A DNA stretch of 64,000 nucleotides from Hymenobacter jejuensis. Its GTDB lineage: Bacteria > Bacteroidota > Bacteroidia > Cytophagales > Hymenobacteraceae. Positions within the stretch are counted from its first letter, which is position 1. Each line of letters begins with the position of its first letter. A program made the translations under genes and the position numbers. Below, in pieces: positions 52,375 to 60,735 of the stretch. Where the stretch lies: positions 1,860,001 through 1,924,000 of the forward strand of contig NZ_CP040896.1 of assembly GCF_006337165.1 (NCBI RefSeq), written 5' to 3'. The notes beneath the pieces are model-generated. The model was not told where the DNA came from. It did not search any database and worked only from the letters and a program-made list of their open reading frames with translations.

Positions 52375-53997
52375 ATGCGCCGACGCTTTGTTTTTTCCCC
52401 GCCGCCCCAGCGCTTCGTTAGTCTGTTCTTTGGACTGCTGTTGCTGCTGGGCGTGTCGCTCTACCGCGACTACGGCGTTTCCTGGGATGAGCCCGTCGAC
52501 CACCTCAATGGGTTGGTGAGCGCCCGCTACGTGGCTCACCGCCTGGCACCTAAGTGGGCCGAACGCCAAGCGGTGCTGGAGCGGGCGCCGGATTTTGAGA
52601 ATTACCACGACAACGACCACGGCGTGCTGTTTGAGCTGCCGTTAGCATTCTGGGACCAGCTACGGCCTTCTTCCGACCTGCGCGCCTTTTACCAGCTGCG
52701 CCATCTGTGCATTTTCCTGACGTGCCTAGCCGGCACCTGGGCGCTCTTTCGCCTGGCGCGCATCCGGTTTCGGGATTGGCGGCTGGGCTTGCTGACGGCG
52801 GGTTTGCTGGTGCTCTCGCCGCGTATGTTCGCCGAATCGTTTTACAACGCCAAGGACCTTGTCTTTCTGTCGGTTTTTACCGTGGCCATGTACACCTTGG
52901 CACGGCTGATGCAGCGCCCCGGCCTGTGGCGCGCCTTGCTGCACGGCGTAGCCACGGCGATGGCCCTCGACATGCGGGTGCTGGGCATTTTGGTCGTTGG
53001 CCTGACGGTGGGCATGCTATCGCTGGAAGTCCTTTTTGCTCCTTCTCCTAAGCGTGCGGGTTTACGGATGGCAGGGTATGTTGCAGCTTATCTATCTGCT
53101 ACAGTGGTCGTCACGATCATAGGTTGGCCGTATCTTTGGGAGGCACCCGTTGCCCATTTTTTGCTGGCTTATCAGCATCTGAGTCATTACCCGTGGCTGG
53201 GTGAAGTGTGGTACCTCGGGGCGCCGGTGTATGCGCTCAACCTGCCTTGGCACTACGCACCCGTCTGGATTGTAGTGACCACGCCGGTGCCGTACGTGCT
53301 GGCTTTCTGCCTCGGGATGCTTGTTTGGCTGTATACCATTGTGCGTAGCCGGCTGGCAGTGCTAGCCACTCTGGAGGGCCGCCTCGACCTGCTGTTCGCA
53401 GCTTGGTTCGGACTTCCACTGCTCATGGTAATTCTCTTGAAATCAGTATTATATGATGGCTGGCGGCATCTGTATTTTGTCTACCCAGCGTTGCTGCTGA
53501 TTGCGGTGCGCGGTGGGCAAGCCTTGTGGCAGATCGCACGCTTACGCGCCCGCAGCCGGCAGGTGGTGTTGTTTCTGGGCCTGATTGCCAGCTTTGAAGT
53601 TGCCCACACGGCAGTGCGCATGATCCGGATGCACCCTAATCAGCAGGTTTATTTTAGCTTCCTGTCGGCCGGGCAGGCTGGCCGACTTTTTGAGCGCGAT
53701 TACTGGGGTCTTTCGTATCGGCAAGGAGTAGAGTATTTGCTGAAACGCCACCCCACCGGCCGGATTCCCGTGGATAGCCCGCATCCGCTGCTACTCACCA
53801 ATAACACGTTGCTGCTGAACCCAATAGATCGCGAGCGCTTTCAATTTACCGACTCGGCGCCCAACCGGTATTTCTTAGCCGACTACCGGATGCACCCCGG
53901 ACCGTACCCCGACAGCGTGGGGCGGGAAGTGTATTCGGTGGCACCGGAAGGCCTCAAGATCTTGTCGGTTTTTCAGCGGCAGCCCAGGCGGCCATGA
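52375..53997 (+). CDS. Multi-pass membrane glycosyltransferase (ArnT/PMT-like), copy 2
   Basis: Paralog of the upstream gene across its full length: LYRDYGVSWDE, LSPRMFAESFYNAKD, LKSVLYDGWRHLYFVYPALLL and FERDYWGLSYRQGVEYLL recur. It has 540 residues with the same topology. The two genes lie 70 nt apart in the same direction and arose by tandem duplication. Differences in the periplasmic loops suggest divergent acceptors, but this cannot be read directly. Confidence 0.75.
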   Translation: MRRRFVFSPPPQRFVSLFFGLLLLLGVSLYRDYGVSWDEPVDHLNGLVSARYVAHRLAPKWAERQAVLERAPDFENYHDNDHGVLFELPLAFWDQLRPSSDLRAFYQLRHLCIFLTCLAGTWALFRLARIRFRDWRLGLLTAGLLVLSPRMFAESFYNAKDLVFLSVFTVAMYTLARLMQRPGLWRALLHGVATAMALDMRVLGILVVGLTVGMLSLEVLFAPSPKRAGLRMAGYVAAYLSATVVVTIIGWPYLWEAPVAHFLLAYQHLSHYPWLGEVWYLGAPVYALNLPWHYAPVWIVVTTPVPYVLAFCLGMLVWLYTIVRSRLAVLATLEGRLDLLFAAWFGLPLLMVILLKSVLYDGWRHLYFVYPALLLIAVRGGQALWQIARLRARSRQVVLFLGLIASFEVAHTAVRMIRMHPNQQVYFSFLSAGQAGRLFERDYWGLSYRQGVEYLLKRHPTGRIPVDSPHPLLLTNNTLLLNPIDRERFQFTDSAPNRYFLADYRMHPGPYPDSVGREVYSVAPEGLKILSVFQRQPRRP

Positions 53998-54077
53998 CCG
54001 AAAGAAATCCATTCGGGCTCATCCTTTGTTGCAAAGCGTCGTACGTTTCTCCTTTTATTTCTCTTTAGCCGACCCCA

Positions 54078-55250
54078 ATGCCCTTGCTCGAAGTTACAGA
54101 TGCCCTGCGGGCGCGTCAGTTCCGCGACGTAGCCGCTCGCCTCTACCAAGGTTACTCGTATTACATCGCGCCGCTCGACGATGAAATTGAAGCGGTATTT
54201 GATCCGAAGCGCAATCCTAACTTCGACAACGGCGAAGCCATCCGCTGGATTCTGACCGATGAGAACGGCGTAGTACAAGGTCGGGTCGCGGCGTTCATCA
54301 ACCATGCCACGCCCCAAGCCGATAGTACGCTGCCAACGGGCGGCATGGGCTTTTTTGAATGCATTGATAATCAGGAAGTTGCTAATCAACTATTTGATGC
54401 TTGCAAACAATGGCTAGCGGCGCGGGGCATGGCCGCCATGGACGGGCCGATCAACTTTGGGGAGCGCGACCGTTTTTGGGGGTTGCTGGTTTCGGGCTTT
54501 ACCGAGCCTAACTACGGCATGTTCTACCACCCCGCTTATTACCAGCAACTCTTTGAAAACCATGGCTTTAAGGTATATTTCAAGCAGTACACTTACCATC
54601 GCCGCGTGGCCGAGCCGCTGCACCCCAGCTTTCATCGTACGGCCGAACGCTTTGCCCGAGAGTTGCCGGCTTACCGTTTCGCGCACGCCACCCTCCGCGA
54701 CCCCGAACAGCTAGCCCGCGATTTTTTCCACGTTTATAACTTGGCTTGGGCCAACCACTCCGGCGTGAACCCCATGACGCTGGACAAAGCTCGCAAGCTG
54801 GTAGAGCAGATGCGCCCGGTTATGGACCCGCGCCTACTCTGGTTTGCCTATCATAACGATGAGCCGGTGGCGTTTTTTGTGAGCCTGCCCGAGCTAAACC
54901 AGATTTTCAAGCACGTTGGACGCCGGCTGAACTTGTGGGGCAAGCTGCGGTTTCTGTGGGAAAAGCGCCGGTTTGAGCGTCGTCAGCCGCGCAAAATGTT
55001 TGGCGTGATCTTCGGCGTTGTGCCTGAGCATCAGGGCAAAGGCGTAGAATCGGCCATGTTGGTGCATGCCCAGCAGGCGTTTATGGATATCGGCTACACC
55101 GACATCGAAATGAACTGGATCGGCGATTTCAACCCGCGCATGATGGCCGTGACACGCTCGATCGGCGCGCGTATTTACAAAACGCACATCACGTATCGTA
55201 AGCTATTCGACGAAAACCGGCCGTTCGAGCGCTGCCCTATTATCCGGTAG
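54078..55250 (+). CDS. GNAT-like N-acyltransferase-fold protein
   Basis: 390-residue cytoplasmic protein. The C-terminal half has a GNAT pattern (FGVIFGVVPEHQGKGVESAMLVHA, with the acyl-CoA pyrophosphate loop in QGKGVE), and the N-terminal part (RWILTDENGVVQGRVAAFIN) also resembles a GNAT-like fold. Related to the YghO-type proteins of unknown function. The acceptor is not known. It overlaps the convergent coaE gene by 11 nt. Confidence 0.72.
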   Translation: MPLLEVTDALRARQFRDVAARLYQGYSYYIAPLDDEIEAVFDPKRNPNFDNGEAIRWILTDENGVVQGRVAAFINHATPQADSTLPTGGMGFFECIDNQEVANQLFDACKQWLAARGMAAMDGPINFGERDRFWGLLVSGFTEPNYGMFYHPAYYQQLFENHGFKVYFKQYTYHRRVAEPLHPSFHRTAERFARELPAYRFAHATLRDPEQLARDFFHVYNLAWANHSGVNPMTLDKARKLVEQMRPVMDPRLLWFAYHNDEPVAFFVSLPELNQIFKHVGRRLNLWGKLRFLWEKRRFERRQPRKMFGVIFGVVPEHQGKGVESAMLVHAQQAFMDIGYTDIEMNWIGDFNPRMMAVTRSIGARIYKTHITYRKLFDENRPFERCPIIR

Positions 55251-55854
55251 GCAGCGTCTGGTGGCTCAGCAGTTCGTGGTGGAGCTTCAACACCTGCGGA
55301 ATCAGCAAGTGCTGATCATCGTTATACAGCACGTAATCAGCACGTTGCATCTTCTCCTCCTCGCTCATCTGCTTGCCCACAATGTTGAGAACATCGTCGG
55401 GAGTGCGGTGCGGATCGCGGTGCAGTACGCGGGTTTGCCGCACCGCCAGCGGCGCAAATACCGTAATGATCTTGTCGAGCTGCCGATAGGCGCCCGACTC
55501 ATAAAGCAGCGCGGCTTCTTTCAAGACGTACGCGTGGCCGGCTTGTTGTTGCACGGTGGCCCACTGCTCAAAATCGCGGCCAACATGCGGATGCACCAAC
55601 GCATTCAGCACTGCTAATTGCGCCGGATCGGTGAAGGCCATGCGGGCCAGATACGTGCGGTTGAGCTGGCCGTGGGCGTCGAACGTTTCGGAACCAAAGG
55701 CCATCTGCAATTCAGTGCGCAGCGATAAATCATTCGCCATCAGCCACTTGGCCTGATAATCGGAATCGTATACGGGCACGCCCAATAACTTAAACAGTCG
55801 GCACACTACACTTTTGCCCGAGCCGATTCCTCCGGTTATTCCAACGCGCAGCAT
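55240..55854 (-). CDS. coaE: Dephospho-CoA kinase
   Basis: Last step of coenzyme A synthesis, phosphorylating the 3'-OH of dephospho-CoA. The P-loop GITGGIGSGKSVV is near the N-terminus, with a nucleotide-kinase lid (HRDPHRT). It has 204 residues, the family length. I chose the ATG at 55854, 2 nt after the YbbR-domain gene; a TTG at 55860 would overlap that gene. Confidence 0.94.
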   Translation of the reverse strand: MLRVGITGGIGSGKSVVCRLFKLLGVPVYDSDYQAKWLMANDLSLRTELQMAFGSETFDAHGQLNRTYLARMAFTDPAQLAVLNALVHPHVGRDFEQWATVQQQAGHAYVLKEAALLYESGAYRQLDKIITVFAPLAVRQTRVLHRDPHRTPDDVLNIVGKQMSEEEKMQRADYVLYNDDQHLLIPQVLKLHHELLSHQTLPTG

Positions 55855-55856
55855 AC

Positions 55857-56819
55857 TCAATGGCTTCTAAAAACCCGCACGCGGGGCGTAAGCACTCGCA
55901 CACCCCGGGCCAAGGTAGGTGCCTCCGACAACACGGGTTGCAACACCGAATCGGGGCCGACGAGCTGGCCAAAATGCAGAATCACATGCAGTTGGCTGAG
56001 TTCGATGCGAGCCGTATCCTCGGGGAAACTCTGAATTTGCACCCGCACCAGCGCCGGCCGCAAGCGAAAAGCCTGATCTTTGGGAAAGTCACGCAACTCA
56101 GGCGTTACCTGCACCGAACGCGTGATCAGGGGGCGCGGCTGTAGGCGAATGCGCACATCCTGCACGTTGGTCTGAACCAGCTCGGGGCCGCCAATGGGCA
56201 CCCGAATTTCGCCGCTACTGCTACCTGCTGGCGCCTGCGGCAAATGCACCGGATATGGATTGGCCAGCTTGCTTACCGTGGCCTCAGGCCCCCGAAAAAT
56301 AATGGTGGCTGGCACAAAACGCGCTGCATAGGGCAAGGCGGAGCCATCCGAGGCCGGACTGAGTGTGAGCGGCAACCGGCGCGATACCAAGCGATCAAAC
56401 TGCACCCACAGCGTATCGGTCACGACGTAGTTGAACTGCAGCCCTTCCATGGCCGTTTGCAGGGCCGGCCGCAACGACTGCCCCGTGATGTAACGGGTGG
56501 CGGGCAACCGCGCCAAGCGCACTTCGGCTGGGCGCACATCCAGCGACAGGTTTTTGCGCAAGAGCTTCCAGCCCCGGCCCGTGACATTGACCGCCACTTC
56601 TCCCGGCAGCGACTGCACCGGAATGTAGCGGGATTCATCGTAACGCCACGCCAACGGATAGGTGATGCGCGTGGTGTAGGTCTTGTTCAGGGCGTTGAGC
56701 AGCCAGAACGTAGAAGCCGCTAGAAAACAGGCCGTTACCGCTCGCCAATAGCTGCCCTCCTGCCCGTAGAACGGGCTGGAAAACCAGCGAACCAGACGAA
56801 CAGCACGAGTAAGCGGCAA
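55857..56819 (-). CDS. YbbR-like domain protein (CdaR-like)
   Basis: An N-terminal membrane helix (about 26-46) is followed by YbbR-type beta-rich repeats (VARYDES-type lead, then VNVTGRGWKLL and VQSFPEDTARIELSQLHV). In Firmicutes, CdaR controls the diadenylate cyclase CdaA; no cdaA is in this window, so a similar role here is unproven. The start is a TTG (no ATG is present before the helix). It precedes coaE directly, and yajC lies 17 nt upstream. Confidence 0.75.
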   Translation of the reverse strand: MPLTRAVRLVRWFSSPFYGQEGSYWRAVTACFLAASTFWLLNALNKTYTTRITYPLAWRYDESRYIPVQSLPGEVAVNVTGRGWKLLRKNLSLDVRPAEVRLARLPATRYITGQSLRPALQTAMEGLQFNYVVTDTLWVQFDRLVSRRLPLTLSPASDGSALPYAARFVPATIIFRGPEATVSKLANPYPVHLPQAPAGSSSGEIRVPIGGPELVQTNVQDVRIRLQPRPLITRSVQVTPELRDFPKDQAFRLRPALVRVQIQSFPEDTARIELSQLHVILHFGQLVGPDSVLQPVLSEAPTLARGVRVLTPRVRVFRSH

Positions 56820-56836
56820 GGCAACGGTTTTAAAAG

Positions 56837-57157
56837 TTAGGCGTTAGGCGCTGGGGCAGACGATTTTGAGGCGACTTCGCGGGCAATGGCCGTACGGTCG
56901 AACTTGAGGCGAGTGCCCCGATCAACTTCCACTATCACTGTTTCTTCGTTGACTTCCACCACTTTGCCGTGTAAGCCGCCAATCGTTACAACGGTAGCCC
57001 CTTTGGTAAGTGCCTCGCGGAATTTTTTGGCTTCGGAAGCCCGTTTCTGCTGGGGCCGAATCATGAAGAAATACACCACTAGGCCAATGGCAATAGGAAA
57101 CAACAGCGAAGTATATCCTTCGCCGGCCGGCGCTTGCAGCAGGAGTGAAAGAAGCAT
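56837..57157 (-). CDS. yajC: Preprotein translocase subunit YajC
   Basis: Small inner-membrane accessory of the Sec translocon. One transmembrane helix (about 15-33, LLFPIAIGLVVYFFMI) leads directly to RPQQKRASEAKKFREAL, the family hallmark, and a soluble SH3-like tail (KGATVVTIGGLHGKVVEVNEETVIVE). It has 106 residues. It is the first gene of a likely yajC-ybbR-coaE unit. Confidence 0.92.
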   Translation of the reverse strand: MLLSLLLQAPAGEGYTSLLFPIAIGLVVYFFMIRPQQKRASEAKKFREALTKGATVVTIGGLHGKVVEVNEETVIVEVDRGTRLKFDRTAIAREVASKSSAPAPNA

Positions 57158-57190
57158 TCTACAGGAAAGTTAGAGTGAGGGTAAGCTTAA

Positions 57191-57243
57191 AAAGGCCCTA
57201 GTTACAACCATTTGACAATCAATCAGTTGCAACTAGAGCCTTT
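57191..57243 (-). terminator. Terminator of the DUF1573 gene
   Basis: Long stem on the minus strand (AAAGGCTCTAGTT with AACTAGGGCCTTT), followed by a T-run. It lies right behind the lipoprotein gene. Confidence 0.75.
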
Positions 57244-57251
57244 CGGTAAGC

Positions 57252-57782
57252 TTATTTGGTAGCAGCAGCGGCAGCACCCGTCTCGGGCAGGATGTTGGCG
57301 CGAATGGCAATCTGGGTGATGCTGGGCTGAGTATTGGCCCGGATAGCTACCTGCTTGTTTTGCAGGCCGCTCTTGCCGTGGCTATCAAACTGCACCTCGA
57401 TGGTGCCTTTGTTGCCGGGCGCGATGGGTTCTTTGGTCCAGTTAGGCGTGGTGCAGCCGCACGAAGCCGTCGCATTTTCGATGAGCAGCGGCTGCTTGCC
57501 GGTGTTGGTGAAGTTGAACGTGTGCTTGACCACGTCGCCGGGCTTAATGTCGCCGAAGTTGTACTCCGTCTCGGCAAAGCTCATAACCGGGGCGTTGGGG
57601 TTGGGCGCTTCGGTTTCGCTGGCCACATTGGGGTTGTCCACGGTGGGGTTGGCGGCGTCGGCGGCGTTGGTGGCCGCGGCGTTCATGCCTTCGGCTCCTA
57701 CTTCAGCGGTTTTGTTGTTGTTGCAAGCGCCAAACAGCAGGGCACTGGACAGGAAAAGAGCAGAGAAAAGAGTGCGTTTCAT
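57252..57782 (-). CDS. DUF1573 lipoprotein
   Basis: 176-residue protein with lipobox LFGAC (Cys20) followed by NNNKT, so lipid-anchored. A DUF1573 domain (about 65-165) has the typical FTNTGKQPLLIENATASCGCTTPNW, where the SCGC cysteines recur in the family. DUF1573 is common in Bacteroidota and has an Ig-like fold; function unknown. It is a single-gene unit with its own terminator. Confidence 0.88.
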   Translation of the reverse strand: MKRTLFSALFLSSALLFGACNNNKTAEVGAEGMNAAATNAADAANPTVDNPNVASETEAPNPNAPVMSFAETEYNFGDIKPGDVVKHTFNFTNTGKQPLLIENATASCGCTTPNWTKEPIAPGNKGTIEVQFDSHGKSGLQNKQVAIRANTQPSITQIAIRANILPETGAAAAATK

Positions 57783-57835
57783 GTAGTTATGTCGAAAGCC
57801 GAACGGCGGCTACCTGAATATAAAGTTAAAATTAA

Positions 57836-57878
57836 AAAGCCAGTGCCCCGCCTTAAAAGTAGGCGGGGCACTGGCTTT
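57836..57878. terminator. Terminator between DUF1573 and isocitrate dehydrogenase genes
   Basis: An 18-bp perfect stem (AAAGCCAGTGCCCCGCCT with its complement) closes a 7-nt loop and is followed by T residues on the minus strand. It terminates the dehydrogenase gene. Confidence 0.9.
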
Positions 57879-57883
57879 CGTCC

Positions 57884-58891
57884 TTAGTTTTTCGCTAGGT
57901 TATCGATGATGGCTTGCGCAAACTCGCTGGTCGAAGCCGAGCCGCCCAAATCGCCGGTGCACTTCTCTTTGTTCTTCAGCGTGGCTTCCAGTGCTTTCTC
58001 AATGCGGTCGGCGTACTGGTGCTCCCCGATGTGGTGCAGCATCATCAGAGCCGAGCGGAGCAATGCGGTCGGATTGGCTTTACCCTGACCCGCAATGTCT
58101 GGCGCAGAGCCGTGTACGGCCTCAAAAATGGCCATGTTGTCGCCAATGTTGGCCCCGGCTACCACACCCAAGCCACCTACCAAACCGGCGCAAAGATCGG
58201 AGAGCAAGTCACCAAACAGGTTGGTGGTCACGATCACATCAAACTGCTCGGGCTTGCCCACGAGCTGCATGCACATGTTGTCGATGATTTTGTCTTCGAA
58301 CACGATCTGGGGAAACTCGTTGGCAGCTTCTCGGCAGGCGTTAAGCATCACAGTACCAGCCATTTTGATGATGTTGGCTTTGTGGGCCAACGTCACTTTT
58401 TTGCGGCCGTGCTTGGCGGCGTAAGCAAAGGCTGCGCGGCAGATTTTGCGAGAGCCGGCTACCGTCACGCGCGCGATTGCATCGGCAATACCCAGGCGCT
58501 CATCCCATACTTCCAGCCCCGAGTACAAGCCTTCGGTGTTTTCGCGGAACAGCACCAGATCAATGCCCTCGTAGCGCGTTTTGATGCCTTCGGTAGTTTT
58601 GGAAGGCCGCACGTTTTGGTAGAGGTCGTATTTCTGACGCAGCGTGACGTTGATCGAGCGAAAACCCTTGCCCACTGGCGTCGTGATAGGGCCTTTCAGG
58701 GCCACCCGGTTCTTTTCCAGCGAGTCCAACAGTGCCTGCGGAATCAGTTCGCCCGATTGGTCGAAGGTGGTTTGGCCGGCGTTCTGTTCTTCCCACTGTA
58801 CGGGCACTTGGGCCGCGGCGAAAATATCCGTGACAGCCTTCGTGATTTCGGGGCCGATGCCATCGCCAGGGATCAGGGTAATGAGATGCAT
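57884..58891 (-). CDS. NAD-type isocitrate/isopropylmalate dehydrogenase-family protein, probably isocitrate dehydrogenase
   Basis: 335-residue beta-decarboxylating dehydrogenase: ITLIPGDGIGPEI at the N-terminus, TPVGKGFRSINVTLRQKYDLYQNVRP substrate loop, and EAVHGSAPDIAGQGKANP near the C-terminus. The substrate loop (FRSINVTLR) resembles the NAD-dependent isocitrate dehydrogenases rather than LeuB, so TCA-cycle isocitrate oxidation is most likely. LeuB or tartrate-type activity is a less likely alternative. No leucine-pathway genes are adjacent. Confidence 0.82.
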   Translation of the reverse strand: MHLITLIPGDGIGPEITKAVTDIFAAAQVPVQWEEQNAGQTTFDQSGELIPQALLDSLEKNRVALKGPITTPVGKGFRSINVTLRQKYDLYQNVRPSKTTEGIKTRYEGIDLVLFRENTEGLYSGLEVWDERLGIADAIARVTVAGSRKICRAAFAYAAKHGRKKVTLAHKANIIKMAGTVMLNACREAANEFPQIVFEDKIIDNMCMQLVGKPEQFDVIVTTNLFGDLLSDLCAGLVGGLGVVAGANIGDNMAIFEAVHGSAPDIAGQGKANPTALLRSALMMLHHIGEHQYADRIEKALEATLKNKEKCTGDLGGSASTSEFAQAIIDNLAKN

Positions 58892-58936
58892 GGTATGTAA
58901 TGTACTGATTTTAAGCTACTTATCTAAGCCACTAAA

Positions 58937-59028
58937 CGTCTGTCATCCTGAGCTTAAGCGCAGGAACTTTACACGAGTGCTAAACACTACCAATAAAGAT
59001 CCTGCACTTAGGCTCAGGATGACAGACG
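58937..59028. repeat. Intergenic inverted repeat with 17-bp perfect arms
   Basis: CGTCTGTCATCCTGAGC at the left is exactly inverted at the right, and the similarity extends inward imperfectly to about 29 nt (TTAAGCGCAGGA against TCCTGCACTTAG). Such CATCCTGAGC repeats are scattered in Hymenobacter-like genomes (recollection). They look like a REP/MITE-type element. It lies between icd and ytxH. Confidence 0.65.
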
Positions 59029-59033
59029 AAGGA

Positions 59034-59348
59034 TTATAGCGCCGTTTTGCGCGAGTTGATTTGGTTGATGAGCTGATCAACGTCGCCAAGCAGCTGTTCG
59101 GCTTTGCTTTTGGCGTCCTGAATCACCCGTTGGCCTTCCGACTTGGCCGACGAAGGGCCCGAATCGGTGCGGCTGGTGACGAGGTTTTCAGTTAAGTCAG
59201 CGAGGATTTCGCGGTAGCGCTCAAGCTTGTAGCTGAGCCAGCTCCGGGTTTCGCGACCTTTTTCGGGGGCGTAAAGAAGCGCGACGGCAGCTCCGGTGAG
59301 GGCGCCGCCCGCGAAGCACAGAATGCCGGTAGTGGTTTTGCTACCCAT
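59034..59348 (-). CDS. YtxH-domain protein
   Basis: Small 104-residue protein with an N-terminal membrane helix (GILCFAGGALTGAAVALLYAPEKG) and a helical charged tail: the standard YtxH layout. YtxH proteins are stress-linked and of unknown biochemistry. It is separate from nusB by 88 nt. No odd features. Confidence 0.85.
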   Translation of the reverse strand: MGSKTTTGILCFAGGALTGAAVALLYAPEKGRETRSWLSYKLERYREILADLTENLVTSRTDSGPSSAKSEGQRVIQDAKSKAEQLLGDVDQLINQINSRKTAL

Positions 59349-59436
59349 AAATCGGAAAACGTGGCGTGGTGGGAAAATAGGAAAGGAAAGAATCTAAACT
59401 GTAGACGAAGTGAAGCCCCGGCGGGTTGTCGGGGGC

Positions 59437-60621
59437 TTACTGGTTGTCCAGCAGCCCGCGGCCCGACTTGCGGATGGCACCGCTGGCAGTCAAGTCTTGG
59501 GCCAATTTATCCAGAATACCGTTCACAAATTGCTTGCTCTTCGGTGTGCTGTACAACTTGCTGATTTCGATGTACTCGTTGATGGTCACTTTGACGGGAA
59601 TGCTGCGGAATAGGTGCATTTCGCACAACGCCATCTTCAAGATAATCTTGTCGATGAGGGCCACGCGCTCCACGTCCCAGTTCTGCACCGAGCCTTCGAT
59701 AAGCTTTTCGTATTGCTCGTCGGCCTGCAAGGTTTCCTTATAGAGTGTTTCGGCAAACTCCTTGTCGTCCTGCCAATTAGCCGACAACGACATCAGTTCC
59801 ATGTTCTCGTCGGCCTGCTCGTCAAGCATTTTCAACGTCTTGACAACCAAGTTTTTAACCACCGAGCGGTTTTCTTCCCAGTTCAGGTCGTCTTCTTCGA
59901 TGCGGTCGGGCAGGCTTTCGCCTTTGAACACAAACTCCTTAAACAGGTGCTTCAGAATCTCTTGGTCCTCGGCGTAGTTGCCGGCCGGGGCCGCGAGGTA
60001 ACTCTGAAACTCGGCATCGGCCTTAATCTCCGAACGCCAGGCTTTGCGCAGGGCCTCCATCTCCTCTTCACCGTTCCATTTCAACGAACGACGAATGGTG
60101 AGATCCTGCAACTGCTTGTTGCTGAGCAACTTCTGCAAGGCAGCATTCTGTTCGAAGCGCGTCGTGTCGAGGGGTGCTTCGGTCGCGGGCGTGAAACGAC
60201 GAGCCAACCGATCTTTCTCCTCCTCAATCACCCGCAACAAGGCTTCGGGCAAGTTGAGCAGATGAATGTACTGATCGTGAATGCTTTCGGCGCCGTGCAC
60301 CATCTGCCCCGCGAAGAAAGTGGCGTCTTTGGCCTTCTGCTTCTGGTAGTACTTAATGGCATCTTCCACGGCGTCGTTTACGTCGGAGTCGTCGGTTTTT
60401 TCCGACTCGGCGCCGGTTTTATGCCACTCTTTGAAGATTACCTCGGCCATTTTGCGCTGTCCCTGCAACGTGCGCCGATCCTGTGGTTCGGGCGAGGTGA
60501 GGTCAGGCGCAAAAGCCTCCGCAATGCGGTCATTGGCCAACATAAAATCAGAGCCTACTGCCTGATGATAGGCGTAAAGGGCCTGCATGACCTTGATGCG
60601 AAGCGTGCGACGGTTTAACAT
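59437..60621 (-). CDS. nusB: Transcription antitermination factor NusB (long form)
   Basis: Has the NusB fold at the C-terminus (RVALIDKIILKMALCEMHLF, VTINEYIEISKLYSTPKSKQFVNGILDKLA), which binds BoxA RNA with NusE in rRNA antitermination. At 394 residues it is far longer than the usual 140 or so. The first 250 residues are extra and helical, a form seen in Bacteroidota. It begins MLNRRTLRIKVMQALYAYHQA, itself NusB-like, so the fold's first helix may lie at the N-terminus with a large insertion. Confidence 0.88.
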   Translation of the reverse strand: MLNRRTLRIKVMQALYAYHQAVGSDFMLANDRIAEAFAPDLTSPEPQDRRTLQGQRKMAEVIFKEWHKTGAESEKTDDSDVNDAVEDAIKYYQKQKAKDATFFAGQMVHGAESIHDQYIHLLNLPEALLRVIEEEKDRLARRFTPATEAPLDTTRFEQNAALQKLLSNKQLQDLTIRRSLKWNGEEEMEALRKAWRSEIKADAEFQSYLAAPAGNYAEDQEILKHLFKEFVFKGESLPDRIEEDDLNWEENRSVVKNLVVKTLKMLDEQADENMELMSLSANWQDDKEFAETLYKETLQADEQYEKLIEGSVQNWDVERVALIDKIILKMALCEMHLFRSIPVKVTINEYIEISKLYSTPKSKQFVNGILDKLAQDLTASGAIRKSGRGLLDNQ

Positions 60622-60633
60622 GGGTTGGATTAA

Positions 60634-60728
60634 GGGCTTAGAGACTCGGAGGCTCAGAAGCTTAGGCCTTGATCAGCCAGTGAAGAAATGGCTAGTTCAG
60701 ATTTCTAAGGTTCCGAGGCCCTAAGCCC
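60634..60728. repeat. Imperfect inverted repeat between leucine-type dehydrogenase and nusB
   Basis: The left arm (60634-60653, GGGCTTAGAGACTCGG...) and the right arm (60708-60728) are inverted copies, matching at roughly 16 of 20 bases. It may work as a terminator for the dehydrogenase gene. It may also be a dispersed repeat. Confidence 0.4.
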
Positions 60729-60735
60729 CTAAAGT

